From Bubalus kerabau (taxonomy: Eukaryota; Chordata; Mammalia; Artiodactyla; Bovidae), in contig NC_073627.1 in assembly GCF_029407905.1 (NCBI RefSeq), positions 49,097,001-49,161,000 on the forward strand: 64,000 nt of DNA, written 5' to 3'. Shown here in pieces: positions 43,158 to 53,415 of this stretch. A program made the translations under genes and the position numbers. The notes beneath the pieces are model-generated. The model saw only the letters and a program-made list of their open reading frames with translations. It did not search any database and had not been told where the DNA came from. Every line of letters starts with the position of its first letter. Position 1 is the first letter of the stretch.

Positions 43158-43371
43158 TGCTGTTGTCATTTAGTCGCTAAGTCATGTCTGACTCTTGTGC
43201 GACCCCATGAACTGTAGCCCACCAGGCCCCTCTGTCCACAGAATTTCCCAGGCAAGAATACTGGAGTGGGTAGCCATTTCCTTCTTCAGGGGATCTTCTC
43301 AACCCGAGGATAGAACCCTCATCTTCTGCATGGCAGCCAGATTCTTTACCACTGAGCCACCAGGGAAGCTC
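43158..43371 (-). mobile_element. Bov-tA SINE with TSD, inside ERV
   Basis: Reverse-oriented: 'tttagtcgctaagtcatgtc' to 'gagccaccagggaagctc'. The 10-base TSD AGAAATGATG lies at 43143..43152 and 43372..43381. Confidence 0.94.
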
Positions 43372-43381
43372 AGAAATGATG

Positions 43382-43835
43382 GCGAGTGGACCCAAGTCTG
43401 CTTCCACCCCTTGTTTTCCAGACACATGTATCCTAGCTTTGGGAAACACAGCACCATACATTAGCTGTAGAGTCAATACATATACCGCATCCTGGAAGGC
43501 AGTACCGCAACCCTACAAAGTGTCTTTCACAAACTGGCACCTTCCCTAAGCCTCTAATAGACTACTCCAGTGTTTAGTCAGACCAGCTGCTTCCGAACGG
43601 TGAGTCATATATTACTGCGTCACACGTCTTATAAGCATGCTGACCCCTCACCATGAAATGAGTCTCCCGGTCTGAGATGATGTATTTGTGGGATCCCAAG
43701 CTGATAAATCGGGCACACTTTAATAACCCCTCAAACTGCAATACTAACAGAAGTATTGAAAATAGAAACAATAAACCGAATAAGGAGGCCAAACAGGTGA
43801 ACTGAACAGGGATACAGTGGAGACCACAACCCTTT
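43382..43835 (-). pseudogene. ERV-L-like integrase region remnant
   Basis: Minus frame 43574..43792 contains SLGSHKYIISDRETHF, the place where ERV-L integrase has its conserved S-D-x-x-T-H-F catalytic-core word. Downstream frame breaks near 43570 separate it from the dUTPase part. The rest of pol is absent or unrecognisable. Confidence 0.6.
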
Positions 43836-43837
43836 CT

Positions 43838-43985
43838 TTTTTATTATTATTTATTTTTAATTGGAGGATAATTGCTTTACAATGTTGTGTTAGGTTCTGC
43901 TGTACAACATGAATCAGCTGTATGTATACATAGATTCCTTCCTTTCTGAGCTTCCTCCTGACCACCCGCCTCATCCCACCCCCCC
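43838..43985 (-). mobile_element. L1 3' fragment inside ERV
   Basis: Antisense L1 3' end: 'tttaattggaggataattgc', 'ttacaatgttgtgttagg', 'gtacaacatgaatcagctg', followed by the C-rich 'ctcatcccacccccc'. Confidence 0.85.
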
Positions 43986-44005
43986 AGGCCATGTTTTAGA
44001 TCTTT

Positions 44006-44210
44006 TCGTGTTTATTTGCTGTCGTGTCCGACTCTGTGATCCCATGGACTGTAGCCCACCAAGCTCCTCTGTCCACAGAATTCTCCAGGCAAGAATACTG
44101 GAGTGGGTTGCCATTCCCTTTTCCAGGGTATCTTCCCTACCCAGGGATCAAACCTGAGTCTCTTGTATTGCAGGCTAATTCTTTACCATCTGAGCCACCA
44201 GGGAAGTCCC
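44006..44210 (-). mobile_element. Bov-tA SINE with TSD, inside the L1/ERV
   Basis: Reverse-oriented ('gctgtcgtgtccgactctg' to 'gagccaccagggaagtcc'). The 10-base TSD TTAGATCTTT lies at 43996..44005 and 44211..44220. Confidence 0.94.
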
Positions 44211-45146
44211 TTAGATCTTTGAGGGTGGCACGAATCTCTGCAATTCCAACTGCCTAGCTCTTGACTTTCTGTCATGGTTACGGGGCGGGGGCAGTTGGGG
44301 GAGTTCCAGAAAGATTCCATCTGGCTCTCTTAGCATAAAAACTCTTGCTCCATAGTAAGGGCACCAATGTGAGTGTTCTGCCAACATCTAAGTACATCCA
44401 TCCCCATAATGCACACAAGGGTAGAGAAATGTCTGCAAGAAGAGTCTATGAACCAATTAGAGGTCCTGTAAAGTGAACAGTCAGGACTCCATTTATCAGC
44501 TGGCTTTCACATACCCTGAGTCTAAACAGGGGAACTTTGAAGGTGTTATAGGTTCCCTAACATCAGTGATAGGTCAGACCTTGCATCCAATAGCCCTCAA
44601 AAGGTCTAGCTATTCCTCTTTCTTTAGGAAAAGATTAAGGAAATATTTATTGTTTATGCTGTGGAGGCAATGCAAGTTCTCCTTCTAGAGGACTTGGTCT
44701 TTCCATCAGTTATGGGCTCTGGGTTTAAGAACCAGCTCAGAACTGGAAAGTGGGTAAAAAATCATGATTTTCTATTGCAGTGGCTAATATCAGCCATCAG
44801 GTTTTTTTTTTTCCTCCCCTTTGTACAAGTCTTAGAATCCCCTACTTGGCCACTATCTACCTAATCCGCAGGAACAAAATGGTGTATTGCCAATCACCAC
44901 AGTTCCCTGAGTTTTGAGGCACCCTAGTGGCCACTCTCATGTTGCTTCTCTGTATGATAATTATGTCCACATGCAGACCTCAGCTAGTCCAGAACCTTCT
45001 TGTCCCTACTGACACAAGGGAACTCAGTTCCATGGCTACACCCGCTACTGTTAGCTCTAACCTTCAGAGGACAGCCACCTGCTCAGTGATGCTGGAAACC
45101 CCCTCACTCATACATTCCTGATGGATTTAATGGTGAGTGTCCTCGG

Positions 45147-45282
45147 ACTTCCCTGGAGATCCAGTGGTTAAGACTCCATGCTTCCTCTGCAGGACACACA
45201 GGCTCGATTTCTGGTTGGGAAACAAAGATTCTGCATGCCACACGGTGTGGCCAAAAAATTAAAAAATTATTGTTTTAAAAAT
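45147..45282 (+). mobile_element. CHR-2-type SINE (short form), inside ERV
   Basis: 'gacttccctggagatccagtgg', B-box-like 'ggctcgatttctgg', and the 3' end 'gtgtggccaaaaaattaa'. It lacks the long body of the 280-base copies. Confidence 0.88.
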
Positions 45283-46187
45283 GGTGTGTCCTATTGGCCC
45301 TCCCAGAGCACATGGATTTAGGTGGTGGGTTTCTTGGTTTCATGTAATAAATCCATTCTAACACAGCCACGTCTCTGAGTCTTCTGACCCCATCCTCAGT
45401 GCTCTGCCAAGGCCATTCTGACATCCTCAAGGGGCCTTTGCAGTAGCATGCTAGGACTGGCTCCAGGAGGCCTTGCCAGAACATTAAATCCTGAGTCATG
45501 GGATAGTGTCCCCATGTCAATAAATCTGTTTCCAGCGTATATTCCACCCCACTCCAAGTCTTAACCCTCAAATTCCACTTCCATACAGATTTCCCAGTTT
45601 CTACTCTTGTGTATCAGCTAGATCCTCCTGCAACTCTTTCAGTGAATAAGCTATTTCCTCCCATAAGAGGAGTTATGTGTCTTCCCTTGAGCTAGGCTAA
45701 GATCCATCTTCAGTTATTGATCTGGGTGGAGGCGGAGGGTAGATCTTGAGGTTGGACAAGAATCACCTTCCAAGCAGTTGCCTTCAGGCAAAAGGAGATG
45801 CTGATCCACTCCGACAAGCGGGAGGGGACTGCGGCTCTCAGTCAAGAAGGTTCAGGGAAGCTGGGAGTTCAGCGTCCTCAGGTGCGTCACTGAACATCTT
45901 TGTCTCATCCTCAGGGTCCCATTCCTCTTTCAGACCTGACTTGAGCCAAGGAGTCCTGCAGAGATTGCACATTCAGGCTCCTTTGCAGCCCTGCTCCCTT
46001 ATCATTAACTCCCAGGCCTGGGTTCCGGCATTGTCTGCCCTCTAACTGTGCCTCGCCCAGTCCACTCAGTGAGAGTCTCGGGAATTGAGATCCTTCAGTA
46101 CATCAGAGGTTATTATACCTCCACTAGCCACCTTCAGTGGTAAGGAATGTTCCAGAATCTCATGCGGAAGATGTATTCTCTAGGCCG

Positions 46188-46202
46188 CTTCTAGTATCAA
46201 CT
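46188..46202 (-). other. Candidate ERV-L primer binding site
   Basis: The minus strand directly inside the 5' LTR reads TTGATACTAGAAGC, resembling the TTGGTACCAGAAG-type tRNA-Leu site used by ERV-L elements. Diverged, so tentative. Confidence 0.35.
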
Positions 46203-46280
46203 GTCAATCTTGGGATTCCCCTAAAAGCAGACCTTGAGACAAGGTATTAGGTACAGGTGGTTTACTTGCAGGCAGGGGAG

Positions 46281-46493
46281 GGGCTTCCCCAGGGGCTTAT
46301 CGGTAAAGAATCTGCCTGCAATGCAGGACACACACATTTAATCCCTGGGTCAGGAAGATCCTCTGGAGTGGGGCACAGCAACCCACTCCAGTCTTCTTTC
46401 CAGGAAAATCCCATGGACAGAGGCACCTGGAGGACTACTGTCCATGGGGAAGCAAAGAGTCAGAGACGACTGAATGACTGTGCGTTCACGCTG
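46281..46493 (+). mobile_element. Bov-tA SINE in 5' LTR, with TSD
   Basis: 'gggcttccccaggggcttat' to 'agacgactgaatgactg'. The 9-base TSD TTTACTTGC lies at 46261..46269 and 46494..46502. Confidence 0.93.
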
Positions 46494-46888
46494 TTTACTT
46501 GCGAGATGATTCCTAGAAACCAGAGGAAGGAGTAGGGACAGTGAGACAAGAAGAAAAGAGGGAAAACAACAAAGGTACTTGTTTGAGCTAGTTTCGATGT
46601 AAACAACTGAGGCTCCAACCTGCTGGGACCCTCCCATGGTATATAAGATCATGCGGAATATACTTTAGAATTGTTTCTCTAGGCTGGAGGTGGGGACTGA
46701 GTTCACTGACTCCTAGCCCCTACTAGTGCCCCCACTGATGCAAACTGCCCTTCCTCTCCATTCCAGACTGTGCCTGCGTGGAGGCCCAGTGATTTCCTTG
46801 GGTTCAGAGAGAGGCCAGTATCAGAAAAACAGGAAGGGAATGCAGCCCATGTTTGAGATGGGGCAATAAAGGGATACATGGAAGAGTC

Positions 46889-47097
46889 CGACTTCCCTGG
46901 TGTCTCAGACGGTAAGGCATTGCCTACAACGCTGGAGACCCGGTTTCGATCCCTGGGTCGGGAGGATCCTCTGGAGAAGGAAGTGGCAACCCATTCCAGT
47001 ATTCTTGCCTGGGAAATCCCATGAAGAGAGGAGCCTGGCAGGCTACAGTCCATGGGGAAGCAAAGAGTCAGACACAACTGAGCGACTTCATTTCACT
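46889..47097 (+). mobile_element. Bov-tA SINE in 5' LTR
   Basis: 'gacttccctggtgtctcagac' to 'cacaactgagcgacttc'. Full length. Confidence 0.94.
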
Positions 47098-47150
47098 GGA
47101 CCAGTCCAGGACAGCTACACTGATACCAGCTGGGCTGAAGGGGTATGACA

Positions 47151-48110
47151 TGAAATAATAATAATAAGCATCTGCAACAAATAATGTTTCTGACAGCAGA
47201 AACAGCATGTGCCAAAGCCTGACAGAGAGAAAGATATTTTCTGAAGGACTTGAGGGGGAAAGACTTGAGACAGAAGGGATAATCCCTGATTCAGGAAGAC
47301 TCTCACAGGTTGTGTTAAGATTTTCAATTTCACCCTGAGAGAATGTGAACACCATGTAAGGGTTTTAAGCAGGGGAATGAAATGATGATGAATTTATTGT
47401 AGAGCTCTGTGGTAAAAAGCCACTAACTGTCCCCAGTACCACCGCTCACCTTCCTCAGTGCCTCTGGTTTGTCAACAGGCATATTACTGGGGCCCAAGTC
47501 TCTCTTGCATCTGCGTGTGGCCACATGACTCAGTTTTGGCCAATGGGATAGGAGTGGAAATGGTTGGTGTATTGTCTAGGAAGTGTCCTTAAAGGGAATG
47601 TCCTCCTCCTTGCTGGCTGGATTGCAGATGTAATAGCTGGAGCTGTGGCAGCTATTTTGGTCCATGAGGTGGCATCATGAAATCAGCAGAGCACTGAAAT
47701 AAAAAGGAGCTTCAGTACCTGATAGTGCCATGGAGCAAAGCCACCATTATCTAGCTCTGAACTACTCACCTGAAGACTTTTCCATATAATTTTAAGTCTC
47801 TCTTACACTGTAAATTCTAACTGACATAGGGCTGTAGAGTGAATGCAGACACATCAGTTAGAAAGTTATTGCAAGAATCCAGGCAAAGGATAGCTTGGCC
47901 TGGAGTGGTACAGTAGAAATGAATGAATGAGAGAAGTGAATGAATTGGAGACATTTTTGAGATTAAATCTATGGCTTGGTGTCTGTGGGAGCATATTATG
48001 GGGTAAGAGAAAAAGAGAACTCTAGGTGATGCCCAGGTAACAGGCTCGAGCAAAGAGGTGGTGGTGGAGCCTAGACTGGGAGTGGAGATTAGTTGAGCAG
48101 ATACTCTTTG
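47151..48110 (+). repeat. Ancient repeat, right part (split)
   Basis: 47151..47397 ('catgtgccaaagcctgacag', 'gtaagggttttaagcaggggaatgaaatgatg') and 47840..48110 ('agttattgcaagaatccaggcaaagg', 'ttggagacatttttgag') follow one consensus, split by the repeat at 47405..47832. Confidence 0.55.
47405..47832. repeat. Old LTR/L1-like repeat with TSD
   Basis: Contains 'gtggccacatgactcagttttggccaatggg', a widely repeated mammalian phrase, and 'ggcagctattttggtccatgagg'. A second copy is at 53820..54095. The 7-base TSD TGTAGAG lies at 47398..47404 and 47833..47839. Likely an old LTR or L1 3' UTR; exact family uncertain. Confidence 0.55.
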
Positions 48111-48189
48111 GTCCTAAGTGGGGCCTGAGATATACCTGGTACCAGGCCCCCAGAGGTACCTGTTCCCATGAAGGAGATCTTGAACCAGC

Positions 48190-48330
48190 TTCCAAAACCA
48201 GCTCAAGACTCACCTTTTCAGTAAACCTTCTCAGATCATCCCTGTATTCCCACCCTCAGGACCATTCAGCCTGTCCCTTGCATTTGACATACCCAACATC
48301 CACTTTTAGTGTTTCATATGCAGCTCATTG
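48190..48330 (+). repeat. L2 LINE 3' fragment (probable)
   Basis: 'aaccagctcaagactcaccttttcagtaaaccttctcag' matches the L2 phrase 'cccagctcaaatgtcacctcctcagtgaagccttccctg'. Confidence 0.5.
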
Positions 48331-48416
48331 AGCATCAAAGTCTATGTTCTGTGTAGGATGGAGAAATGGTTTGGTTGGAAGCAGAGTTAGCTCAGGTACA
48401 GTGTTAGACAACAGGG

Positions 48417-48695
48417 ATGGAAATAAAACTGAAATCTCCACTCTCAGGTGACTCACAGGAAAGATGGCAGATTAGTAAAGTGAATACTCTCCGTTTCAAA
48501 GAATCCATCAGTGTTCGTGTGTTCTGGGTACATGATTTCCCCCCAAAGAAACTGCTTGTCCCTGCCTCAAAGGTTAGAGAAATCGTCACAGATAAGGGAG
48601 CATTGGAGTCAGGTTGTGACATTAAGATAAAGGCAGACATTCCTGGCAAAGATATTTGTTGTACAAAGACTTCTGAGAGTGAATCAGTTTCATGA
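48417..48695 (+). other. 92-codon open frame, no recognised homology
   Basis: Open from ATG at 48417 to TGA at 48693..48695, in DNA of ordinary GC with no repeat I can name. The predicted peptide is lysine- and serine-rich with no signal, membrane segment or domain that I recognise. It could be a remnant of an old element or chance. Listed only because it is the cleanest non-repeat frame of its size in the AT-neutral part. Confidence 0.15.
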
Positions 48696-48791
48696 TTTCA
48701 GAGAATTGTTAAGCAGTTGAGTATTCCTAGGAAAGTGAATGTTTCATGGTTTTTGGAAGAAGGAGGGATTGAGAACTCAAAATGCAGTTCG

Positions 48792-49080
48792 AGACTTCCC
48801 TGGTGGTCCAATGGTTAAGGATCCACATGCCAACGCAGGGGACACAGGTTTGATCCCTGGTCCAGGAAGATTCCACATGCTGCGGGGTGACAAAACCCAT
48901 GCGCCTCATCTACTGAGCCTTGGTGCCCTAGAGCCCATGCTCTGCTACAAAAGTCACGACAATGAGAAGCCTGAGCATCGCAACTGAAGAGTAGCCCCCA
49001 TTCACGGCAACTAGAGAAGGCTTTCAAGCAGCAAGGAAGACCCAGCACAGCCAAAAATAAACAAATAAATTTTTTTAAAG
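48792..49080 (+). mobile_element. CHR-2-type SINE
   Basis: 'gacttccctggtggtccaatgg', 'ggtttgatccctggtccagg', 'agtagcccccattcacgg', 'gacccagcacagccaaaaat', and an A/T tail. Flanking TGCAGT (48783..48788 and 49081..49086) may be a short TSD. Confidence 0.93.
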
Positions 49081-49204
49081 TGCAGTCAGGACCCATGTCA
49101 AAGGGAACTCTATGAGCTATACTATGTGGTCAGGATGGTAGTTATGGCAACAGAAGGGGTGGAGATAAAGAATTTTAGGCAGGAGAGTGCTGAGATACAT
49201 AGCA

Positions 49205-49440
49205 AAGCACTCATCATAATTACAATAATTGCTAACATTCATTGAGCGCTTCCTATGTGTCAAGATGGATGCTAGGCATCTTATCTAGACTACCTCATGT
49301 ACTTAACACCCAGTACAGTAAGGAAACTGAGGTCCAGGCAGACTATGGAACGAGCCCAAGGTTACACAGCTAGTAAGTGGTAGAGCTAGAATTCCAACCA
49401 GAGAGGTCTTCCTCCAGAGCCCATGACCTTAACCAAGATG
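49205..49440 (+). repeat. MIR SINE, near full length
   Basis: 'gctaacattcattgagcgcttcctatgtgtcaag', 'aggaaactgaggtccagg', 'caaggttacacagctagtaagtggtagagctagaattcc', then 'gacctta'. The best-preserved MIR in the window. Confidence 0.92.
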
Positions 49441-49639
49441 CTGAGGCTAACACTAACAGTCCCTCTTGAGTGTGCAATGAGATACTCTTCTTTGCAACTG
49501 TGCTTTAAGTCATTTTGGGTAGAGCAGTGGGGAGAAGGGAAAGGTGGGTGTTTGTACAAGAGGAGTTTTCAATAAATATCTCTGACCAAGGGAGAAATTG
49601 AGACATAAATACGGAATTCTAGATGGCTAAAATCAAATG

Positions 49640-49745
49640 CACTTTAGAGATAACTAGTCTAATTCTCTCACATTCACAGGGATGAAACTGAGGCTCAGAG
49701 AAGGGGATCACACCAACAGTCAGTGGCAGGATCAAACACTGGTAT
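49640..49745 (+). repeat. MIR SINE fragment
   Basis: 'cacagggatgaaactgaggctcagagaagg' and 'cagtggcaggatcaaacac'. Confidence 0.7.
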
Positions 49746-49784
49746 TTTTCCTACGCTATCAGGGGAAGTTAGCAGTGCCCCTGT

Positions 49785-49972
49785 AGTCTGCCTGCAATAC
49801 AGGAGAGCCGGGTTTGATTCCTGGGTTGGGAAGATTCCCCTGGAGAAAGAAATGGCAAACCTCCCCAGTACTCTTGCCTGGAGAATTCCACGGACAGAGG
49901 AGCCTGGTGGATTACCATCCACAGGATCGCAAAGAGTCGGATACAGCTGAACAACTAACACTTCACTTTCCC
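49785..49972 (+). mobile_element. Bov-tA SINE, 5'-truncated
   Basis: Begins 'tagtctgcctgcaatacagg', has 'gggtttgattcctgggttgg', and ends 'gtcggatacagctgaacaactaac'. Confidence 0.92.
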
Positions 49973-50407
49973 GTAGTCTATTCCTTACCACTCTGCATGG
50001 CACTATCTTTTTGGAGATACTGGCAAATTACACTCACTCCCTGGAAGTAAAAGAACAGCTTTGTTCTTTTTCTTTTTAAACAGCAGAACTCCCAGAAACA
50101 AAGCCAGAATCAGCCCCGAGAAGCTTGGTGTACACACTGCAAAGTCTGAGGCCAGCAGGGAGTCAGTTGAAGGAAAAGCAAAACTCTCCCCAAAGCCATG
50201 ACAGGGAGAACTTGAACCACAAAAGAAGAAAAGTTTGGTGGGTCAAATAAAGAGCTCCAGCCAAGTTCCTATATGCCAGAGAGGGAGCAGGTGATCCTGC
50301 CCTGGGCTCACTACCAATCTCCATGGTCAAGGTCAAAGCCAAGCAGACAGGTGCCCAGGGTTACCAATAGCAGTCAGAACTCTGCGCCCAGCCAAGCCAT
50401 CGGTCCA

Positions 50408-50408
<1 letters not shown>
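49973..50408. other. Unique non-coding sequence
   Basis: No repeat or exon recognised. Confidence 0.45.

Positions 50409-50459
<51 letters not shown>
50409..50459. repeat. (CA)n microsatellite
   Basis: An uninterrupted CA run of 51 bases, the longest perfect dinucleotide array in the window. Likely polymorphic. Confidence 0.97.
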
Positions 50460-50460
<1 letters not shown>

Positions 50461-50634
50461 ATCCCAGGATGCCTGGTATCTTTCTAGTGCTTCCACAAGA
50501 AGTTAAGATGCAAGACATTTCGAATGATGCAAAGGCCAGAAAGTGCCCAAAGTCTATGGGTTCTTTCTGCTTTGCTGACACGTCATGGTTATATTTGTCA
50601 TATCTGTGTTCTATGCTCGGCCTGCAAGGGGAGC

Positions 50635-50790
50635 TCATGGAATGGTATAGAGGAAAGAGCACTGGACTGACAACCAGAAGGTTCTGGTCCTCTGAGCATC
50701 TGCTGTGTGAACTTGGGCTTCTTATTTACCCCTTCTGAGCCTCAGATTGCTGATATGAAAGAAACCTGAAGGCTCTTTTGAGTTCTAGGA
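50635..50790 (-). repeat. MIR SINE
   Basis: 'agaggaaagagcactggactgacaaccagaagg', 'tgctgtgtgaacttgggc' and 'gagcctcagattgctgatatg' are the antisense MIR series. Confidence 0.8.
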
Positions 50791-50814
50791 TCTTATTAAA
50801 TATGATGAGTGAGT

Positions 50815-51125
50815 CTCCTACGTTTCCCCTTCCAACAGACACCTATCGCTCCCTGCTCTGGCTGCTCCTCTTACCAAGAATGCCCTCCCATTTCCCCTCC
50901 ATCAGTCCAAATCAGAGCCCAACTTTCTTCAAGAATCTTCTAATTAATCCCAGAACAATACACTCCTTACTATGGAGCCCCTTAGCAAGTCTGTGCTATT
51001 TCTCAAATAAGTTGTGTTACAATTCTTCACGCATGAGAGAATTCGCTCTCCAACTGGACGGTGAGCTCCTCCAGGGCAAGGAGTCCCAACTCCAAATCCT
51101 TTCCTCCAAGGGTGCTTGATAAATG
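50815..51125 (+). repeat. L2 LINE 3' end
   Basis: 'agaatgccctcccatttcccctcc', 'caagaatcttctaattaatccc' and 'ctggacggtgagctcctccagggcaaggag..tgataaatg' match L2 through its terminus. Confidence 0.8.
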
Positions 51126-51177
51126 TCGGATCACGCCATTCTATCCCTCAATTGCCTTCAGTTGACTGTAGGCCAAT

Positions 51178-51310
51178 GCCATTCATTCACTCAGCATGGA
51201 TTTACTGAACACCTACTCCGTGCTGGGCACTGTGCTGGGTACTGGAGATACAACAGTGGAATCGGCACAGTCTCCCCAACCCTCCTCCAGCAAGGACGGT
51301 CCATTACCCT
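51178..51310 (+). repeat. Ancient repeat, 5' segment
   Basis: 'cattcattcactcagcatggatttactgaacacctactccgtgctgggcactgtgctgggtactggagatacaacag' is the start of the same old family. Truncated by a BovB insertion. Confidence 0.6.
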
Positions 51311-51325
51311 TGCCTTCTTCTTTTG

Positions 51326-51565
51326 ACTTATACTTTGGCCACCTGATGTGAAAAGCCAATGTATTGAAAAAGATTCTGAAGCTGGGAAAGATTGAGGGCA
51401 GGAGGAGAGGAGAGTGACAGAGGACGAGATGGTTGGATGGCATCACTGACTCAACAGACATGAGTATGAGCAAACTCTGGGAGATAGTGAAGGACAGGGA
51501 AGCCTGGCGTGCTGGAGTCCATGGGGTCACGAAGAGTCAGACACGACTTAACGACTGAACAACAA
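51326..51565 (+). mobile_element. BovB 3' fragment
   Basis: Sense BovB from 'ttatactttggccacctgatg' to 'cgacttaacgactgaacaacaatg'. 5'-truncated. Confidence 0.93.
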
Positions 51566-52931
51566 TGCTAAATCCTTTGCTGGCATTTCGTCCTCTCCAT
51601 TCCTTGCCATTTTTATAACTCCTAGAGAATGGAGAAGAGAAAGAAAAGAAGGAAGAGTGAGAAGAGAAAGCATATAAGGAAAAAGGATTATCAGAAAACA
51701 TAAACCCAGCTCAACTGTCAAGGGCTTTGAAAAACTCTGCCAAATTCCATCCTCTTGGTTGGGATCTAGAAACCTGCTGCCCAGTGAGCAGGCCAGGGTA
51801 GGGTCATCTAGTGAAAGACAAAGTCAGGCCACCTCTCATTCATGCCAGAGATTCTCCCCTGCCAGGCACCACTCACTTTCCTTCCTGATTCATCCATTAG
51901 CCCCACAGGCTGCCTATTGCTTCACTCAAGTGATACAGCTGAGTCAGAACGCCCAGTTGAATGGCTGGATGAGCCAGTGAGTACCAGACGCACCAACCCG
52001 CCATCCCTGGTATTTACCCTAACTGGATCAAGAACAAAACTCACTTTCTTAGCTTTTCCTCTAATGCATGCTACGGGTGAGTGCTCCTAGTGATCACACC
52101 CCAGCACCTGCTATGCCGGGGCACAGGATGCCAGTGGGCAGTGTCCAAAGGCCCAGCACCCCTCTTGCTGGCATCCCCGCCCACTCCCTTCCTGGCCCTG
52201 CATCCAAGACGTGCACTCCGGAGCCAGAAGAATGAAGGCTCAGCCTCCAGGGGACAGAAGGGGGTCCCCCCCAAAGCATTGGGCATCCCTTTTGTGGAGC
52301 ATTTACTTCCTCTGACTTGTCCCCGTGTCCTTGGGCTCTCAGAGGAGAAGATATTATGGTGGGATGTACAGTACCCAATAGCTCTTGGCTGCTGGGGCAG
52401 AGCATACCACCAGCAACCCCTGCCAACCAACAACTTCCTCTCCCCTGCCTCCCAGCCAGCCCTCCCCCACAGCACCAACACACAGAGATGAGGGCGCTGG
52501 ATCTAAGTCCTTCCCGGTTGGATTAGGAGGTCCTTATGGGGAAGAACTTAACCACAGACCCGTGAGCTCCCAAAGGACAGAGGCCACTCTTGTCTTCAGA
52601 CCGGGCCTCTGTGAGTGGGGGCCTTTTATCCCTCTCTAGATTGGGGCACCTCCCCCGCAAGGCTTTACCCCCTCCATCAGACTGTGGATATGTCAAGGAA
52701 AGGTCTGTTCTCCCTCATGGACTGGAGGCTCCCCAGGACAGGGCCCACTAGATCCAGTTTCTGTAATCCCCACTGTGTGTCACATGCTTCCAGAACAAAG
52801 ACTGAGAGCTGGTGTGAGGAGTGGCCAGTCCAAGGGAGGCGGCACAGCGCCCCATCCACAAGGCCAGCAGCTGAGACTGGGGTCACCTCTTCTGCACAAA
52901 GCAACCAGCTGAAGGAATCAGGAAGAATTGG
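51566..52931. other. Unique non-coding sequence
   Basis: Overlapping 130-codon open frames on both strands at 52071..52491 show no domain and reflect GC content. 51620..51680 is G/A-rich. Weak L2-like text near 52670..52790. Confidence 0.4.
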
Positions 52932-53160
52932 GGCTTCCCTGGTGACTCCGTGGTAAAGAATTCGCCTGCCAGTGCAGGAGACACAGGTTTGATCCCTGGT
53001 CCAGGAAGATCGCACGTGTCTGAGAGCAACCAAGCCCAGGTGCCCCAACTCCTGAAACCCACGCACCCTAGAGCCCGATCCCTAGCTCGCCACGACTAGA
53101 ATAAAGCCCAAGCAGCAATGAAGACCCAGCACAGCCAAAAATAAATACATTTTAAAAAGA
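52932..53160 (+). mobile_element. CHR-2-type SINE
   Basis: 'ggcttccctggtgactccg', 'ggtttgatccctggtccagg', 'gacccagcacagccaaaaataaatac', A-rich tail. Internal body deletion of roughly 50 bases relative to the longest copies. Confidence 0.93.
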
Positions 53161-53264
53161 AAATGGATTGCCAGTATAAAATGACCTTATTTAGGCAAAA
53201 AAAATGAAAGAAGTGTATGTGTCCAGAACAGGGTAGTCAGTGTCTGTCCCTCTCTGCACAGACT

Positions 53265-53415
53265 TCAAAGCAGAGCTTTGAAATCAGAATCCCAGCTTTC
53301 TAGTGTGCAAGCTATGCCACAAGGGCCAGCCTCAGGACCTCAGTTCCATAAACACTGGAAATAACAAAGTCTACCTGTAGGGATTTAGTGAGGCTCCTGC
53401 AACACAAGAGGCAAA
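53265..53415 (-). repeat. MIR SINE fragment
   Basis: 'cagagctttgaaatcagaatcccagc..gtgtgcaagc' and 'cctcagttccataaacactggaaataac' match the antisense MIR order. Diverged. Confidence 0.55.

Larger units (their letters stand above)
44221..46202 (-). mobile_element. ERV-L-like internal region, gag side
   Basis: Lies between the primer-binding end (46202) and pol on the minus strand. Minus frame 45275..45571 carries words such as DGVRRLRDVAVLEWIYY, compatible with ERV-L gag, followed by stops. Total internal length without insertions is about 2.9 kb, well short of an intact ERV-L interior, so much of pol is deleted. Confidence 0.5.
46203..47150 (-). mobile_element. ERV-L-like 5' LTR, interrupted by two Bov-tA
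   Basis: Collinear with 41770..42249 after removing SINEs at 46281..46493 and 46889..47097, giving about 525 bases. Plus-strand ends read TG (46203) and CA (47149..47150). 'gtatataagatcatgcgg' may be the old promoter region. Confidence 0.75.

Noticed and set aside
50408..50662. Minus-strand frame ending in (CV)n
   Set aside because: Translation of the CA microsatellite, not a protein.
52071..52491. Three overlapping ~130-codon frames on both strands
   Set aside because: Mutually exclusive frames in GC-rich DNA, with no domain or exon boundaries.
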